The position numbers and the translations under genes were made by a program. Below the pieces are notes generated by a model. It did no database searches and was not told the origin of the DNA. It saw only the letters and a list, made by a program, of their open reading frames with translations. From Stutzerimonas urumqiensis (GTDB taxonomy: Bacteria > Pseudomonadota > Gammaproteobacteria > Pseudomonadales > Pseudomonadaceae), in the NCBI RefSeq assembly GCF_003640395.1, contig NZ_RBZQ01000001.1:434001-498000 (forward strand): DNA of 64,000 bases, read 5' to 3'. Of this stretch, positions 45,750 through 55,014 are shown piece after piece (positions within the stretch are counted from its first letter, which is position 1; each line of letters starts with the position of its first letter).

Positions 45750-46507
45750 AGCCGCCGCGCTGGAGCCATTGGATCGCGCTGCCCGCCGCGTTGATGGTGT
45801 GGACGGCGCTGTCCTCGGTGCTCGACGCCAGCGTGCTGCCGACGCCACTGACGGTCGGGGACCGGCTGTGGAGCGCCCTGCAGAGCGGCGAATTGCTGCA
45901 TCACCTCGGCATCACTCTGCGCCGGGTGCTGGTGAGCTTCGCGCTGGCGATGGCGCTGGGCACGTTGCTGGGCGTCTGGATGGGCCGGTCACGGCTCGTC
46001 AATGCGGTGCTCGATCCCCTGCTGGTGCTGTTTCTCAACCTGCCGGCGCTGGTGACCATCATCCTGCTGTACGTCTGGTTTGGCCTGATCGAGGTCGCGG
46101 CGGTGATGGCGGTGGTCATCAACAAGGTGCCCAGCGTCGCGGTGACGCTGCGCGAAGGCGCGCGCAGCCTCGATCCGAAGCTGGAGCAGATGGCGCGCGT
46201 CTACCGCTTCGATCGTCGCCAGTGGCTGCTCGACCTCTGGCTGCCACAGCTCTTCCCGTACCTGATGGCGGCGACACGGGGCGGGCTGTCGCTGATCTGG
46301 AAGATCGTGCTGGTGGTCGAGTTGCTGGGCCGCTCGGATGGTATCGGTTTCCAGCTCCACCTGGCGTTCCAGGTGTTCGACGTCGCCGGCATCCTGGCGT
46401 ACAGCCTGGCGTTCATCGCCGTGGTCCAGCTGATCGAGCTGGCGATCCTCCAGCCGCTCGAACGGCGTGCCGGCGCCTGGCGTACGGCGGGTGTCGCGCA
46501 TGCTTGA
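45746..46507 (+). CDS. ABC transporter permease (SsuC/TauC type)
   Basis: A 253-residue inner-membrane protein with six helices. The EAA loop that meets the ATPase is visible as EGARSLDPKLEQMARVYRF. GTG start overlaps the binding-protein stop; its own end overlaps the ATPase start by 8 bases. Belongs to the BPD transport type 1 family used in sulfonate, taurine and pyrimidine precursor uptake. Confidence 0.9.
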   Translation: MKPPRWSHWIALPAALMVWTALSSVLDASVLPTPLTVGDRLWSALQSGELLHHLGITLRRVLVSFALAMALGTLLGVWMGRSRLVNAVLDPLLVLFLNLPALVTIILLYVWFGLIEVAAVMAVVINKVPSVAVTLREGARSLDPKLEQMARVYRFDRRQWLLDLWLPQLFPYLMAATRGGLSLIWKIVLVVELLGRSDGIGFQLHLAFQVFDVAGILAYSLAFIAVVQLIELAILQPLERRAGAWRTAGVAHA

Positions 46508-47132
46508 GCTGGCGCTGACGGGCGAGGGCGCACACCCGCTGCTGGGCCGTATCGTCGCGCAGGTGTCGCCCGGCGAACGGCTCTGCCTGCTCGGCCCGTC
46601 CGGCGTCGGCAAGACGACCCTGCTCAACGCCATCGCCGGGCTGGATCCGCGCGTACCGGGCGCTGCGATCCGCCGCCGGCCCGCGCTGCGAATCGGCTAT
46701 CTGTTCCAGGAACACCGGCTGCTGCCCTGGCGCAGCGTGCGGCAGAACCTCGCGATGGTCGGTGCCGAGGCGTCGCGCATCGACTGCCTGCTCGAACAGG
46801 TCGGCCTGTGCGACGCCGGCGACGCCTTGCCTGACCAGCTGTCGCTCGGCATGGCGCGTCGTGCCGCGCTGGCCCGCTGCCTGGCGGTTGAGCCGGAGCT
46901 GCTGCTGCTCGACGAGCCCTTCGCCTCGCTCGACGGGGAGCGCGCGCGGCAGATGCGGCGGTTGATCGCCGAGGTGCTGGCGGCCCAACCGCGGATGGCG
47001 ATGATCTGCGTGACGCACGATCCGGGCGATGCCGAGGCGCTGGCGAGCCGCGTCTGGTACCTCGACGGCAAGCCCGCGACCTTGCAGCGCGACCTGCGCA
47101 TGTCGGCCGGCCTGCTGCGCAGTGGCGGTTGA
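46500..47132 (+). CDS. ABC transporter ATP-binding protein (short SsuB-like)
   Basis: A 210-residue ATPase. Walker A GPSGVGKTT at residues 32-40, Q-loop FQEHRLLPW, Walker B LLLLDEPFASLD and the switch His in THDPGD are intact. The signature motif is altered: LSLGMARRAALARCL in place of LSGGQ. This variant keeps Ser and Gly. At 210 residues it is shorter than usual SsuB/TauB (about 255), missing the N-terminal antenna strand residues and part of the tail. Last gene of the operon; ends one base before the convergent DUF445 gene. Confidence 0.88.
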   Translation: MLELALTGEGAHPLLGRIVAQVSPGERLCLLGPSGVGKTTLLNAIAGLDPRVPGAAIRRRPALRIGYLFQEHRLLPWRSVRQNLAMVGAEASRIDCLLEQVGLCDAGDALPDQLSLGMARRAALARCLAVEPELLLLDEPFASLDGERARQMRRLIAEVLAAQPRMAMICVTHDPGDAEALASRVWYLDGKPATLQRDLRMSAGLLRSGG

Positions 47133-47133
47133 G

Positions 47134-48399
47134 TCAGCCCGCCGCCAGTTGCGTCAAGGCATGCAGCAGCAGGCCGACCAGCCCACCCACCAGCGTGCCG
47201 TTGATGCGGATGTATTGCAGGTCCTTGCCGACGCTCTGTTCCATCTGCGCGACCAGTTCGGCGCTCTCCCAGTTCTCGACGCGTTGGGCGATGTAGCGCC
47301 CGATCTGCCCGCGGTAGCGCTCAACGAGGCTCGGCGCGGCGGCCATGAGCTGATCGTCGATCCAGCGCCGCATGCCGTCATCGGCCGCCAGCGCCTCGCC
47401 GAGCCCGCGGGTCAGCGTGACCAGCCGGCGGGCGATGCGCGAGTCGGGATCGTCCAGGTCGGTCTGCAGCCAATCGATCAGCTCGCGCCAGAGACTGTGC
47501 AGGTAGTCGCCGGTGGCCGGATGTTCCAGCACGCGGGCCAGCACGCGCTCGACGTCCAGCCGCGAGACCGGGTCGTGCTTGAGCCGGTCGATGTAATGGG
47601 CCACGTGCTCGTCGAAGCGCTCCCGCAGGCGGTGCTGCGGGTCCTCGACGATCTCGGTGATCAGCGCCGAGAGGCCATCGACGAACTTGTTGGCCGACCA
47701 GCCGCCCACCGCGCGGCTCAACCCCAGGTAGCGCAGGGTGCGCACTTCCTCGCTGATGGCCTGGGCGACCAGTGCACGGGTGTCGTCGTCCTGTAGCAGC
47801 GCGTCAAGCCGGATCAGCGCCTCGTCGAGCATGGCCTGGTGCCGGCCTTCGCGTGTCAGCAGGTCGAGCACTTCGCCGAGGTAGGGCGCCAGGTCCACGC
47901 GCCGCAACCGGTCGAGCGCCTTGCGCTGGATGAACGCCTGCACCGGCTCGTCATGCAGCGCGCGCACGCCGAAGCGCGCCATCGCGACGAACTGGCGACC
48001 GACGGCCTCGGCGTTGTCGGGATGACGCAGCCAGTCGGCGATACGGCTGGCGAGGTCCAGCTCGCGCAACTTGGCCAGCACCAGCGGCGTGGCGAGGAAA
48101 TGCGTGGTGATGAACGCCGACAGGGTGCGGCCGATCCGCGCCTTGCTGCGCGGGATGATCGCCGTGTGCGGAATCGGCAACCCGAGCGGGCGGCGGAACA
48201 GCGCAGTCACCGCGAACCAGTCGGCGATCGCCCCGACCATCGCTGCCTCGGCGAAGGAGGCCAGGTAGCCCCACGCCGGGTGGCGCGCCTGCATCGCGGT
48301 GGCGAGCGCGTAGAGCAGCGCGGCGAGCAGCAGAAGCAGGCCGGCGACCAGCTTCATGCGGCCAACGGGGGTCTGCCAGGTGGCCAAAGGACGCGTCAT
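47134..48399 (-). CDS. DUF445 membrane-anchored protein
   Basis: A 421-residue protein. Two membrane helices near the N-terminus (LLLLLAALLYALATAM) and one at the C-terminus flank a long helical part. The signature GAIADWFAVTALFRRPLGLPIPHTAIIPRSK is that of the DUF445 family (only parts quoted: ADWFAVTALFRRPLG, IPHTAIIP). Function not known. ATG 48399 is chosen; the open frame reaches 48450. Confidence 0.85.
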   Translation of the reverse strand: MTRPLATWQTPVGRMKLVAGLLLLLAALLYALATAMQARHPAWGYLASFAEAAMVGAIADWFAVTALFRRPLGLPIPHTAIIPRSKARIGRTLSAFITTHFLATPLVLAKLRELDLASRIADWLRHPDNAEAVGRQFVAMARFGVRALHDEPVQAFIQRKALDRLRRVDLAPYLGEVLDLLTREGRHQAMLDEALIRLDALLQDDDTRALVAQAISEEVRTLRYLGLSRAVGGWSANKFVDGLSALITEIVEDPQHRLRERFDEHVAHYIDRLKHDPVSRLDVERVLARVLEHPATGDYLHSLWRELIDWLQTDLDDPDSRIARRLVTLTRGLGEALAADDGMRRWIDDQLMAAAPSLVERYRGQIGRYIAQRVENWESAELVAQMEQSVGKDLQYIRINGTLVGGLVGLLLHALTQLAAG

Positions 48400-48627
48400 G
48401 GGGGACCTCGTGTCGGTATCGGTGACGCTGCGTCGCAGCGCAGCCCTCAAGGCAAGGGAGTGATTTTACGGCCAAGCGTTCGCTGCGACGCCGGGGTCGG
48501 ACAGGCCCAGCGCGGCCAGTCCGACGGACGTGCTGCCCATCCGGCTCCCGGCGCGAACGGTGCAGGCGAGATGGGTTCTATCGCTGTACTGGCGTTGCCG
48601 CACCGCACTACTTATTCGGAGTCAACG

Positions 48628-48837
48628 ATGAACCGCTATGACGTTACCCCCGTCGACCTAGGCTGGATCATGGTCGAACGCGAGTCGCAGGAGACCGTGC
48701 TGCACACCGTGACCAAGGCCGAGATGTTCGAGCAACTGCCCGATTACCTCGACCGCTCGGGCGGCGAAGTCACGGTGTACACCCGCGATGGTTCGGTCGA
48801 GGAGGAGCGCAGCTATCGGTCCAACGAACGGCGGTGA
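48628..48837 (+). CDS. DUF2188-like small protein
   Basis: A 69-residue protein, MNRYDVTPVDLGWIMVE, with a small beta-rich fold and a Ser/Thr/Glu-rich tail. The pattern (VTP..GW.V, TKAEM, VTVYTRDGSVEEERSY) fits DUF2188, a family thought to be tiny nucleic acid-binding or structural proteins. GGAG is placed before ATG 48628. Confidence 0.7.
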   Translation: MNRYDVTPVDLGWIMVERESQETVLHTVTKAEMFEQLPDYLDRSGGEVTVYTRDGSVEEERSYRSNERR

Positions 48838-49009
48838 TCGGCCGGGCGAGGGCGTTTTCCTCGACCTGCCGGGTAGGCATTCCGGCAATGCTGTCGGCGA
48901 TGGCTGCGCTGCGGCCGTGCCAATGCAGTGGATTCAGGCACCTTCGCCGGCGGTGGCTTGTCCTAGCCTTACCGCTCCGCTTCACGGGGCTCGACCAAGG
49001 GAATGTGCC

Positions 49010-49435
49010 ATGCGATTCGCGGTGTTGCTGCCTGTGCTCCTGCTTGCCGGTTGCTCCTCCTGGGCGCCGGACCCGGACGAAATCACCCCCGTGCCGCCCG
49101 AGCGGATCATGGCCTTCCAGGCGCCGGTGACCGGCGGCGGCGAGGTGGTGGTGACGCGGCACTTCGCGATCCTGGGCGGCGGCTGTTTCGTCGAGGTGCG
49201 GGTCGACCGCCAGCTCGGCGCGCGCATTCACGTGGGCGAGCGGGTTCGCTTCCAGTTGCCGCCCGGACAACACATCGTCGGCATCGCGACGGACGAGGCG
49301 GATGAGACGTTATGCGGCATGGGCCGGTTGAACCGCGAGGAGCTGGTGACCGTGAAGGCGGGCGAGGCGACGCCCATGCAGGTGATCGTCGACAGCAACA
49401 TCGGCTTCGACATCCAGCCGGGGGGCGGTGACTGA
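49010..49435 (+). CDS. Small lipoprotein, unknown function
   Basis: A 141-residue protein with a lipobox LLAGC at residues 11-15 (MRFAVLLPVLLLAGCSS), so it is anchored in a membrane by lipid. Mature part is beta-rich with two Cys residues (GGGCFVEV and ETLCGMG) that could form a bond. Position +2 is Ser, which favours the outer membrane. No family recognised. Placed 172 bases after the DUF2188-like gene. Confidence 0.78.
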   Translation: MRFAVLLPVLLLAGCSSWAPDPDEITPVPPERIMAFQAPVTGGGEVVVTRHFAILGGGCFVEVRVDRQLGARIHVGERVRFQLPPGQHIVGIATDEADETLCGMGRLNREELVTVKAGEATPMQVIVDSNIGFDIQPGGGD

Positions 49436-49447
49436 CCGGCCCGGCGG

Positions 49448-50485
49448 CTAACGCCGCAGGGCGCGGGTGTCGATGATCTGCTCGGCCTGCGCGCGGGCGC
49501 GAAGCTGGCCGCAACCGCCCTCGATATCCTGCCCGGCCGAGTTGCGGACCTTGGTCAGGATGCCGCGGCTGTGCAGGTAGCGAACCATGTGGACGATGCG
49601 CTCGCCGGTCGGGCGCCGGTAATCGTCACCGTCCAGGCTGTTGTACGGGATCAGGTTGAGCACCGCGTACTTGCCGCTGAGCAGGCGCAGCAGGCCGTCG
49701 AGCTCATCCTGGTTGTCGTTGATGCCTTCGAGCAGCGTCCACTGGTATTGGATCGGATGGCCGACGCGACGGGCGTAGTCTTCGCCCAGCTCGACCAGCC
49801 GGGCCGGCGCGATGCGCGGCGCCTTGGGCAGCAGTTTTTCGCGCAGTGCCGCATCGGTGGTGTGCAGCGACAGCGCCAGCGCCGGCTTGACCCGCTGCGT
49901 CGGCAAGCGCTCGAACACCCGCATGTCGCCAACGGTGGAGAACACCAGGTTCTTGTGCCCGATGCCGCCGTCGGTGCCGAGCAGCTCGATCGCTTCGAGC
50001 ACGTTGTCGAGGTTATGGGCCGGTTCGCCCATGCCCATGAACACCACCTTCTTCACCGGCCTCATACGCCGCGCCAGGGCCACCTGGGCGATGATCTCGC
50101 CACTGCTGACCTGACGCAGCAGGCCACTGCGACCGGTCATGCAGAACACGCAGCCCACGGCGCAGCCGACCTGCGTCGAGACGCACAACCCGTCGCGCGG
50201 CAGCAGCACGCTCTCGATCATCTGGCCGTCATTCAGCTTCACCAGCAGGCGCGCCGAGCCGTCGGCGGCGGGGTGGTGCGCGTGCACCTGCGCCAGCGCG
50301 TCGAGCTCACGCTGCACCTCGGGCAAACCCTCGCGCACGCGACGCGGCAGGAAGGTCTCGGCCTGCTGGGCCTTGCGGCCTTCATCGAGCGGTGAGCCTT
50401 TCAACCAGGCACGCCGGATGCGGCCCAGGTGCCGAGGGTTGGCGCCGAGCTGGGTGAGTCGCTGGTTGAAGTCATGGATACGCAT
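49448..50485 (-). CDS. RlmN/Cfr-family radical SAM RNA methyltransferase paralog
   Basis: A 345-residue enzyme. The radical SAM cluster motif CAVGCVFC binds the 4Fe-4S cluster, GMGEPAHN follows, and the methyl-carrier Cys lies in GGCGQLR near the C-terminus, so the ping-pong mechanism residues are present. Members methylate A2503 of 23S rRNA (RlmN at C2, Cfr at C8). Pseudomonads have a canonical RlmN beside ndk; this genomic context is different, so it is probably a second member of unknown target. Its upstream side is repeat cluster B. Confidence 0.85.
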   Translation of the reverse strand: MRIHDFNQRLTQLGANPRHLGRIRRAWLKGSPLDEGRKAQQAETFLPRRVREGLPEVQRELDALAQVHAHHPAADGSARLLVKLNDGQMIESVLLPRDGLCVSTQVGCAVGCVFCMTGRSGLLRQVSSGEIIAQVALARRMRPVKKVVFMGMGEPAHNLDNVLEAIELLGTDGGIGHKNLVFSTVGDMRVFERLPTQRVKPALALSLHTTDAALREKLLPKAPRIAPARLVELGEDYARRVGHPIQYQWTLLEGINDNQDELDGLLRLLSGKYAVLNLIPYNSLDGDDYRRPTGERIVHMVRYLHSRGILTKVRNSAGQDIEGGCGQLRARAQAEQIIDTRALRR

Positions 50486-50586
50486 GGGGCGCGGATGCTA
50501 CCACCGAGGGTGTTGGGGTGAAGGGGTTTTTGCGCTGGCGGCTCGATCAGGCGGCTTGGCCGCTGCGTCCTCGGCCCGCCCTGCCG

Positions 50587-51105
50587 GTTGCGCCCTGACA
50601 TGCTACGAAAATTCTGTAGGAGCCCGCTTGTGGGCGAAGCTTTTGCTTTTTGGCTTTTTGGCTTTGCGGTCTCGGACACGGCATTTTCCTCGACCCGACC
50701 GACAGATTGCGCTCTGCACGGCGCGACATGCTACGAAAATTCCGTAGGAGCCCGCTTGCGGGCGAAGCTTTTGTTCTTTCTGGCATCTCGACTGTGCGCT
50801 TCGGACGCCGCACTTTCCTCGGCCCGGCCTACAGGTTGCGCCTTGCACGGCGCGTCACTTTCTCTTGTCTCGCCAAGAGAAAGTAACCAAAGAGAAGGCG
50901 ACCCCATCATCCGGGTCTTCGCTGCGCGAAGACTGCCCTCACTCCGGCGCCGCTCCGGGGGGCGCGTCACGACGGGACGTCCCTGTCCCGCCGCGCCTCG
51001 CTCGGCGTCCTGCCTCGCGTCCCCCTGCGCAACGCCTGCGTTCGGCCGGATAAAAGGGGGGTGGTCAGAGTGGCTTGATGGTTGGGTGCAGAGCGGTGGC
51101 AAGGG
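50587..51105 (-). repeat. Composite repeat, minus copy in cluster B with tail units
   Basis: Closely similar to 29175-29500. Tail units contain REPs GTAGGAGCCCGCTTG-TGGGC (about 50617) and GTAGGAGCCCGCTTGCGGGC (about 50744). Head hairpin ACTTTCTCTTG (50857-50867) pairs with CAAGAGAAAGT (50874-50884); GTCTTCGC/GCGAAGAC lies near 50915-50934. Confidence 0.85.
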
Positions 51106-51112
51106 TTTGACG

Positions 51113-51200
51113 TAGGGCGGATTCAGGAGCGAAGCGAACAATCCGCCGGGGACATCGCCGATGTGAAACCGGTGCATTGCTTCGCGAATGCACCCTACGG
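51113..51200. repeat. CCCTACG-edged palindromes
   Basis: GGCGGATT/AATCCGCC from 51116 and GGTGCATT/AATGCACC (51171-51178 with 51187-51194); nearly identical to 29579-29668. Confidence 0.8.
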
Positions 51201-51205
51201 TTACT

Positions 51206-51600
51206 CCTGTTCGAGACCACAACAGCTTTGCTTTCTGCTTTTCCACACCCAAACCATCAGGCCACACCACTCGCCCCTTCAGCAGGCCGAGCGCAGGTGT
51301 CGTGGAGGGGGTCGAGCGGCAGGGATGCCGCGAGAGCCGCGAGGGCCAGGGATGGCCCTTCGTGGCGTGCCCCTGGAACGGCGCCGGAGCGAGGGGACCC
51401 CGGCAAAGCCGGGGCCGGATGCAGGGGCAAGCGGTTTTGGTTACTTTTGCCGCGATTGGCAAAAGTGACGCGCCGTGCAGGGCGCAACCTGTCGTCCGGG
51501 CCGAGGAAAGTGCGGCGTCCAAAACCCAGACCCGCAAAGCCAAAAGACAAGAGCATCGCCCGCAAGCGGGCTCCTACAAAAACATTTCGTGCCGTGCAAG
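51206..51600 (+). repeat. Composite repeat, plus copy with swapped hairpin stem
   Basis: Head as in the other plus copies, with hairpins GCGGCA/TGCCGC and GGGCCA/TGGCCC. The main hairpin here is ACTTTTGCC (51443-51451) with GGCAAAAGT (51458-51466). Its single tail unit starts at 51470 and is followed by a shortened one opening GTGCC-N6-GGCAC. Confidence 0.85.
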
Positions 51601-51629
51601 GCACAACAGAACGCCCCCGATGCGAAACC

Positions 51630-51660
51630 GGTGCATTGCTTCGCGAATGCACCCTACGGT
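51630..51660. repeat. CCCTACG-edged palindrome
   Basis: GGTGCATT/AATGCACC (51630-51637 with 51646-51653), same as at 51171 and 29639. Confidence 0.8.
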
Positions 51661-52310
51661 TGTCTCCCGCTCGAGACCACAACAGCTCGGTCTCTGCTTT
51701 TCTGCTTTTCTGCTTCGCTTTCTGGCTTTTCCCAACCAGAACCATCAAGCCACACCACTCGCCCCGTCAGCAGGCCGAGCGCAGGTGTCGTGGAAGGGGT
51801 TGAGCGGCAGGGATGCCGCGAGAGCCGCGAGGGCCATGGATGGCCCTTCGTGGCGTGCCCTGGAGCGGCACCGGCGCGAGGGGACCCCGGCGAAGCCGGG
51901 GCCGGATGCAGGGGTCGCCTTCTCTTTGGTTACTTTCTCTTGGCGAGACAAGAGAAAGTGACGCGCCGTGCAAGGCGCAATCTGTAGTTCGGGCCGAGGA
52001 AAGCGCTGCGGCCAAAAAACCTCAGCGAGACGCCAAGAAACAGAAGCAAAAGCATCGCCCGCAATCGGGCTCCTACAAGTTCTTCAACGCTTAGCGCCGT
52101 GCAGGGCGCAATCTATCGTCCGGGCCGAGGAAAGTGCGGCGTCCGAAACTTCCGATCGTGAAGCCAAAAGACAAGAGCATCGCCCGCAAGCGGGCTCCTA
52201 CAAAAACATTTCGCGCCGTGCGGGGTGCAACCTGAAGGCCGGGCGCGGAAAGCGCGGCGTTCAAATGCCCAGTCGAGGTGCCGTAAAACCAAAAGCTTCG
52301 CCAGCAAAGA
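51661..52310 (+). repeat. Composite repeat, plus copy with three tail units
   Basis: Hairpins GCGGCA/TGCCGC, GGGCCA/TGGCCC, CCCCGGC/GCCGGGG, and ACTTTCTCTTG (51932-51942) with CAAGAGAAAGT (51949-51959). Tail units begin at 51963, 52094 and 52213 and end in REPs; the first is almost identical to the unit at 29955. Confidence 0.85.
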
Positions 52311-52435
52311 CTAGGCGTCCCCCTGGCTCCTACAAAGACGCCTCAGATTCGGCATCCATGACCGGATGCAAGCGGGCAGGCCATGCAAAAAAAAGCGTGG
52401 CGCTCGAAGCTTGAGCGAGATACCCCCAGCACCGC

Positions 52436-53374
52436 TCAATGCGCCGCTTTCCCCTTCCCCTTGGGCAGCACCTTCCTCACCCCCATCACCACCGCCACGA
52501 TGATCGCGCCGGCGATGATTCCGGTGATGGCGTTCAGCAGCATCGGGACGACTGCCGCGAACAGCCCGACGCCGGGCAGGGCGCTCACCGCTTCGGTGGA
52601 GTCTTCGATCAGGTGATGCAACCAGGCGATGCCGTGGGTGAGGATGCCGCCGCCGACGAGGAACATCGCCGCCGTGCCGATCACCGACAGGCTCTTCATC
52701 AGCCACGGGGCGAGGCGCAGGATGCCGTTGCCGATGGCCGCGACCGCGCCGGTCTTGCGGCTGAGGTAGAGGCCGGCGTCGTCGAGCTTGACGATCCCGG
52801 CGACCAGTCCGTACACGCCGACCGTCATGGCCAGGGCGATCAGGCACAGCACCGCGACCTGCTGGCCGAAGGGGGCACCGGCAACGCTGCCCAGGGTGAT
52901 GGCGATGATTTCCGCCGAGAGGATGAAGTCGGTGCGCACGGCGCCTTTGATCTTGCCGCGCTCCAGCGCGACGAGGTCCACCGCCGGGTCGGCGACGCGC
53001 TGCTTGTGCTGGGCGTGCTCGGCCTCTTCTTCGTCGTGATGGGCGAACTTGTGCATGAGCTTTTCCACGCCCTCGTAGCAGAGGAAGGCGCCGCCGAGCA
53101 TGAGCAGCGGCGTCACGGCCCAGGGGATGATGGCGCTGATCGCGAGCGCCGCGGGCACCAGGATCGCCTTGTTGATCATCGAGCCCTTGCACACCGCCCA
53201 GACCACCGGCAGCTCGCGGTCGGCGCGCACGCCGGTGACCTGCTGGGCGTTCAGCGCCAGGTCGTCGCCCAGCACGCCGGCGGTTTTCTTGGCCGCGACC
53301 TTGGTCATCAGGGAAATGTCGTCGAGCAGGGAGGCGATGTCGTCGATCAGCGTGAGCAGGCTGCTACCGGCCAT
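52436..53374 (-). CDS. DUF808 family membrane protein (YedI-like)
   Basis: A 312-residue protein with about eight membrane helices. The start [20 protein letters not shown] and the segment [21 protein letters not shown] (quoted in part) are the family hallmark. A His/Glu-rich loop [16 protein letters not shown] could bind metal ions. Function unknown. Single gene, divergent from the nitronate monooxygenase gene. Confidence 0.88.
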   Translation of the reverse strand: MAGSSLLTLIDDIASLLDDISLMTKVAAKKTAGVLGDDLALNAQQVTGVRADRELPVVWAVCKGSMINKAILVPAALAISAIIPWAVTPLLMLGGAFLCYEGVEKLMHKFAHHDEEEAEHAQHKQRVADPAVDLVALERGKIKGAVRTDFILSAEIIAITLGSVAGAPFGQQVAVLCLIALAMTVGVYGLVAGIVKLDDAGLYLSRKTGAVAAIGNGILRLAPWLMKSLSVIGTAAMFLVGGGILTHGIAWLHHLIEDSTEAVSALPGVGLFAAVVPMLLNAITGIIAGAIIVAVVMGVRKVLPKGKGKAAH

Positions 53375-53642
53375 GGGCGGTTCCTTGAATCGGGTGGATT
53401 ACTGGGATGGACCATCGGCAGCCGGCTTGGATCGGTCGTTCGGACGAACAGGCATCCTGCGCTGGCGCCGCGGAGCCGGACGATACCGGCAACGCTCGGC
53501 CATCGGCTCCCCCGCGATGGGCCGATGCGACCCGGCGCACGCAAGCGGGCGTTCGTCCGGGTGCAATCGTTGGCAACGCGCGCGAGCGAGCGCCACGCCA
53601 GGCGTTAGCATGGCAGCTCCAGGCGATGACGAGGACCGACCC

Positions 53643-54704
53643 ATGCGACAGCCCATCACCCCTTTGCTCGGCATCGAGCACCCGATCATCCAGGCGCCGA
53701 TGGTGGGCGTTTCCACCCCGGCGCTGGCGGCCGCCGTTTCGAATGCCGGCGCGCTGGGGTCCATCGGTATCGGCGCGTCGACGCCGGAACAGGCCCGGCA
53801 GATGATCGAGGCCACCCGGGCGCTGACGGCGCGGCCGTTCAACGTCAACCTGTTCTGCCATCGACCGGCCATCGCCGATCCGGCGCGAGAGGCCGCCTGG
53901 TTGCGGGCGTTGGCGCCCTTGTTCGCCGAATTCGGGGCCGAGCCGCCCGCGGCGTTGCGCGAGATCTATCGCAGCTTCAACGACGACCCGGCGATGCTGG
54001 ACACGCTGCTCGACCTGCGGCCGAAGGTGGTGAGCCTTCACTTCGGGTTGCCGCCCAAGGCATGGGTCGACGCGCTGAAGGGCGCCGGCTGCGTGCTGCT
54101 CGCCTGCGTGACGACGCCCGCGGAAGCCGCGCTGGCCGAGGCGGCGGGCGTCGATGCGCTGGTGGCGCAGGGGATCGAGGCAGGCGGACACCGCGGCGTG
54201 TTCGAGCCCGAGCGGGGCGACCGGGCGCTCGGCACGCTGGCGCTGGTTCGGCTGCTGGCCGAGCGCAGTCGCCTGCCGGTCATCGCCGCTGGCGGCATCA
54301 TGGACGGGCAGGGCATCGCGGCCGCCCGGGCGCTCGGCGCGGCCGGGGTGCAGATGGGCACCGCGTTCATCCTCTGCCCCGAGTCGTCGGCGAGCGCGCA
54401 TTACCGCGCCGCGCTCAAGGGGGAGCGGGCCAGCCGTACCCAGGTGGCGACGGTGGTGTCGGGCCGGCCGGCGCGCGGCATGCCCAATCGCCTGTTCGAC
54501 GAGGTCGGCGCGCTGGACGCACCGCTGCCCGATTACCCGATCGCCTACGATGCGACCAAGGCACTGGTCGCCGCGGCCTCGGCGGCCGGGTGCAGCGATT
54601 TCGCCGTCGAATGGGCCGGGCAGGGTGCCCCGCTGGCGCGCGAGATGCCCGCCGCACAGCTGGTGGCCACGCTGGTTGCCGAGCTGGCCGCAGCCAAGGC
54701 CTGA
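53643..54704 (+). CDS. Nitronate monooxygenase
   Basis: A 353-residue FMN TIM-barrel enzyme of the class I nitronate monooxygenase family, which detoxifies propionate 3-nitronate and other nitronates. Seen: [18 protein letters not shown] at the start, the active His in EAGGHRG (near residue 180), IAAGGIMDG and [12 protein letters not shown] for the FMN phosphate. ATG 53643 with GAGGA upstream; the open frame runs further but without similarity. An MCP remnant follows. Confidence 0.88.
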   Translation: MRQPITPLLGIEHPIIQAPMVGVSTPALAAAVSNAGALGSIGIGASTPEQARQMIEATRALTARPFNVNLFCHRPAIADPAREAAWLRALAPLFAEFGAEPPAALREIYRSFNDDPAMLDTLLDLRPKVVSLHFGLPPKAWVDALKGAGCVLLACVTTPAEAALAEAAGVDALVAQGIEAGGHRGVFEPERGDRALGTLALVRLLAERSRLPVIAAGGIMDGQGIAAARALGAAGVQMGTAFILCPESSASAHYRAALKGERASRTQVATVVSGRPARGMPNRLFDEVGALDAPLPDYPIAYDATKALVAAASAAGCSDFAVEWAGQGAPLAREMPAAQLVATLVAELAAAKA

Positions 54705-54787
54705 TCATCCGGGGCGCTCAAGCATGCGTTGTCGACCAAGAACCGGTGTGGCCTGCAAGGTACGCAGCCTGCCCAGTGCGGGCCGCC

Positions 54788-54925
54788 TTGAACGCCGAGA
54801 CCCACCAGAAAATTGACCTGCTGCAAACCGGTGCCGAGGGTGCGGTGAGTGCGATCCAGACCAGCACGCACCTGCATGAGTTGTCGGGTCAGCTTAGGCA
54901 CGTGACGGCGCGGATGAGCGCCTGA
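54788..54925 (+). pseudogene. Chemoreceptor (MCP) C-terminal remnant
   Basis: The frame KIDLLQTGAEGAVSAIQTS then ELSGQLRHVTARM resembles the conserved segment after the MCP signalling tip and the very end of chemoreceptors, as in the two intact genes of this window (for example [18 protein letters not shown]). The stretch between is missing and there is no start or sensor part. Stop at 54923. Called as a decayed gene, at moderate confidence because it is short. The rest of 54705-55014 shows nothing. Confidence 0.5.
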
Positions 54926-55014
54926 TCGGCGGTCCTCCCCCGGCGCGGGTCGGGGGAGGACGCGCACGGGCGGTGCGTTGTGGCAGGCTGGTTTCCCTTC
55001 GACGGAGACCACTC

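Larger units (their letters stand above)
50486..52435. other. Repeat cluster B, no genes
   Basis: 1.95 kb upstream of the RlmN-like gene and downstream of DUF808. No coding sequence is supported: open frames are in repeats, conflict between strands, and occur also in cluster A. It holds one minus-oriented and two plus-oriented copies of the composite repeat plus CCCTACG palindromes. Confidence 0.85.
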
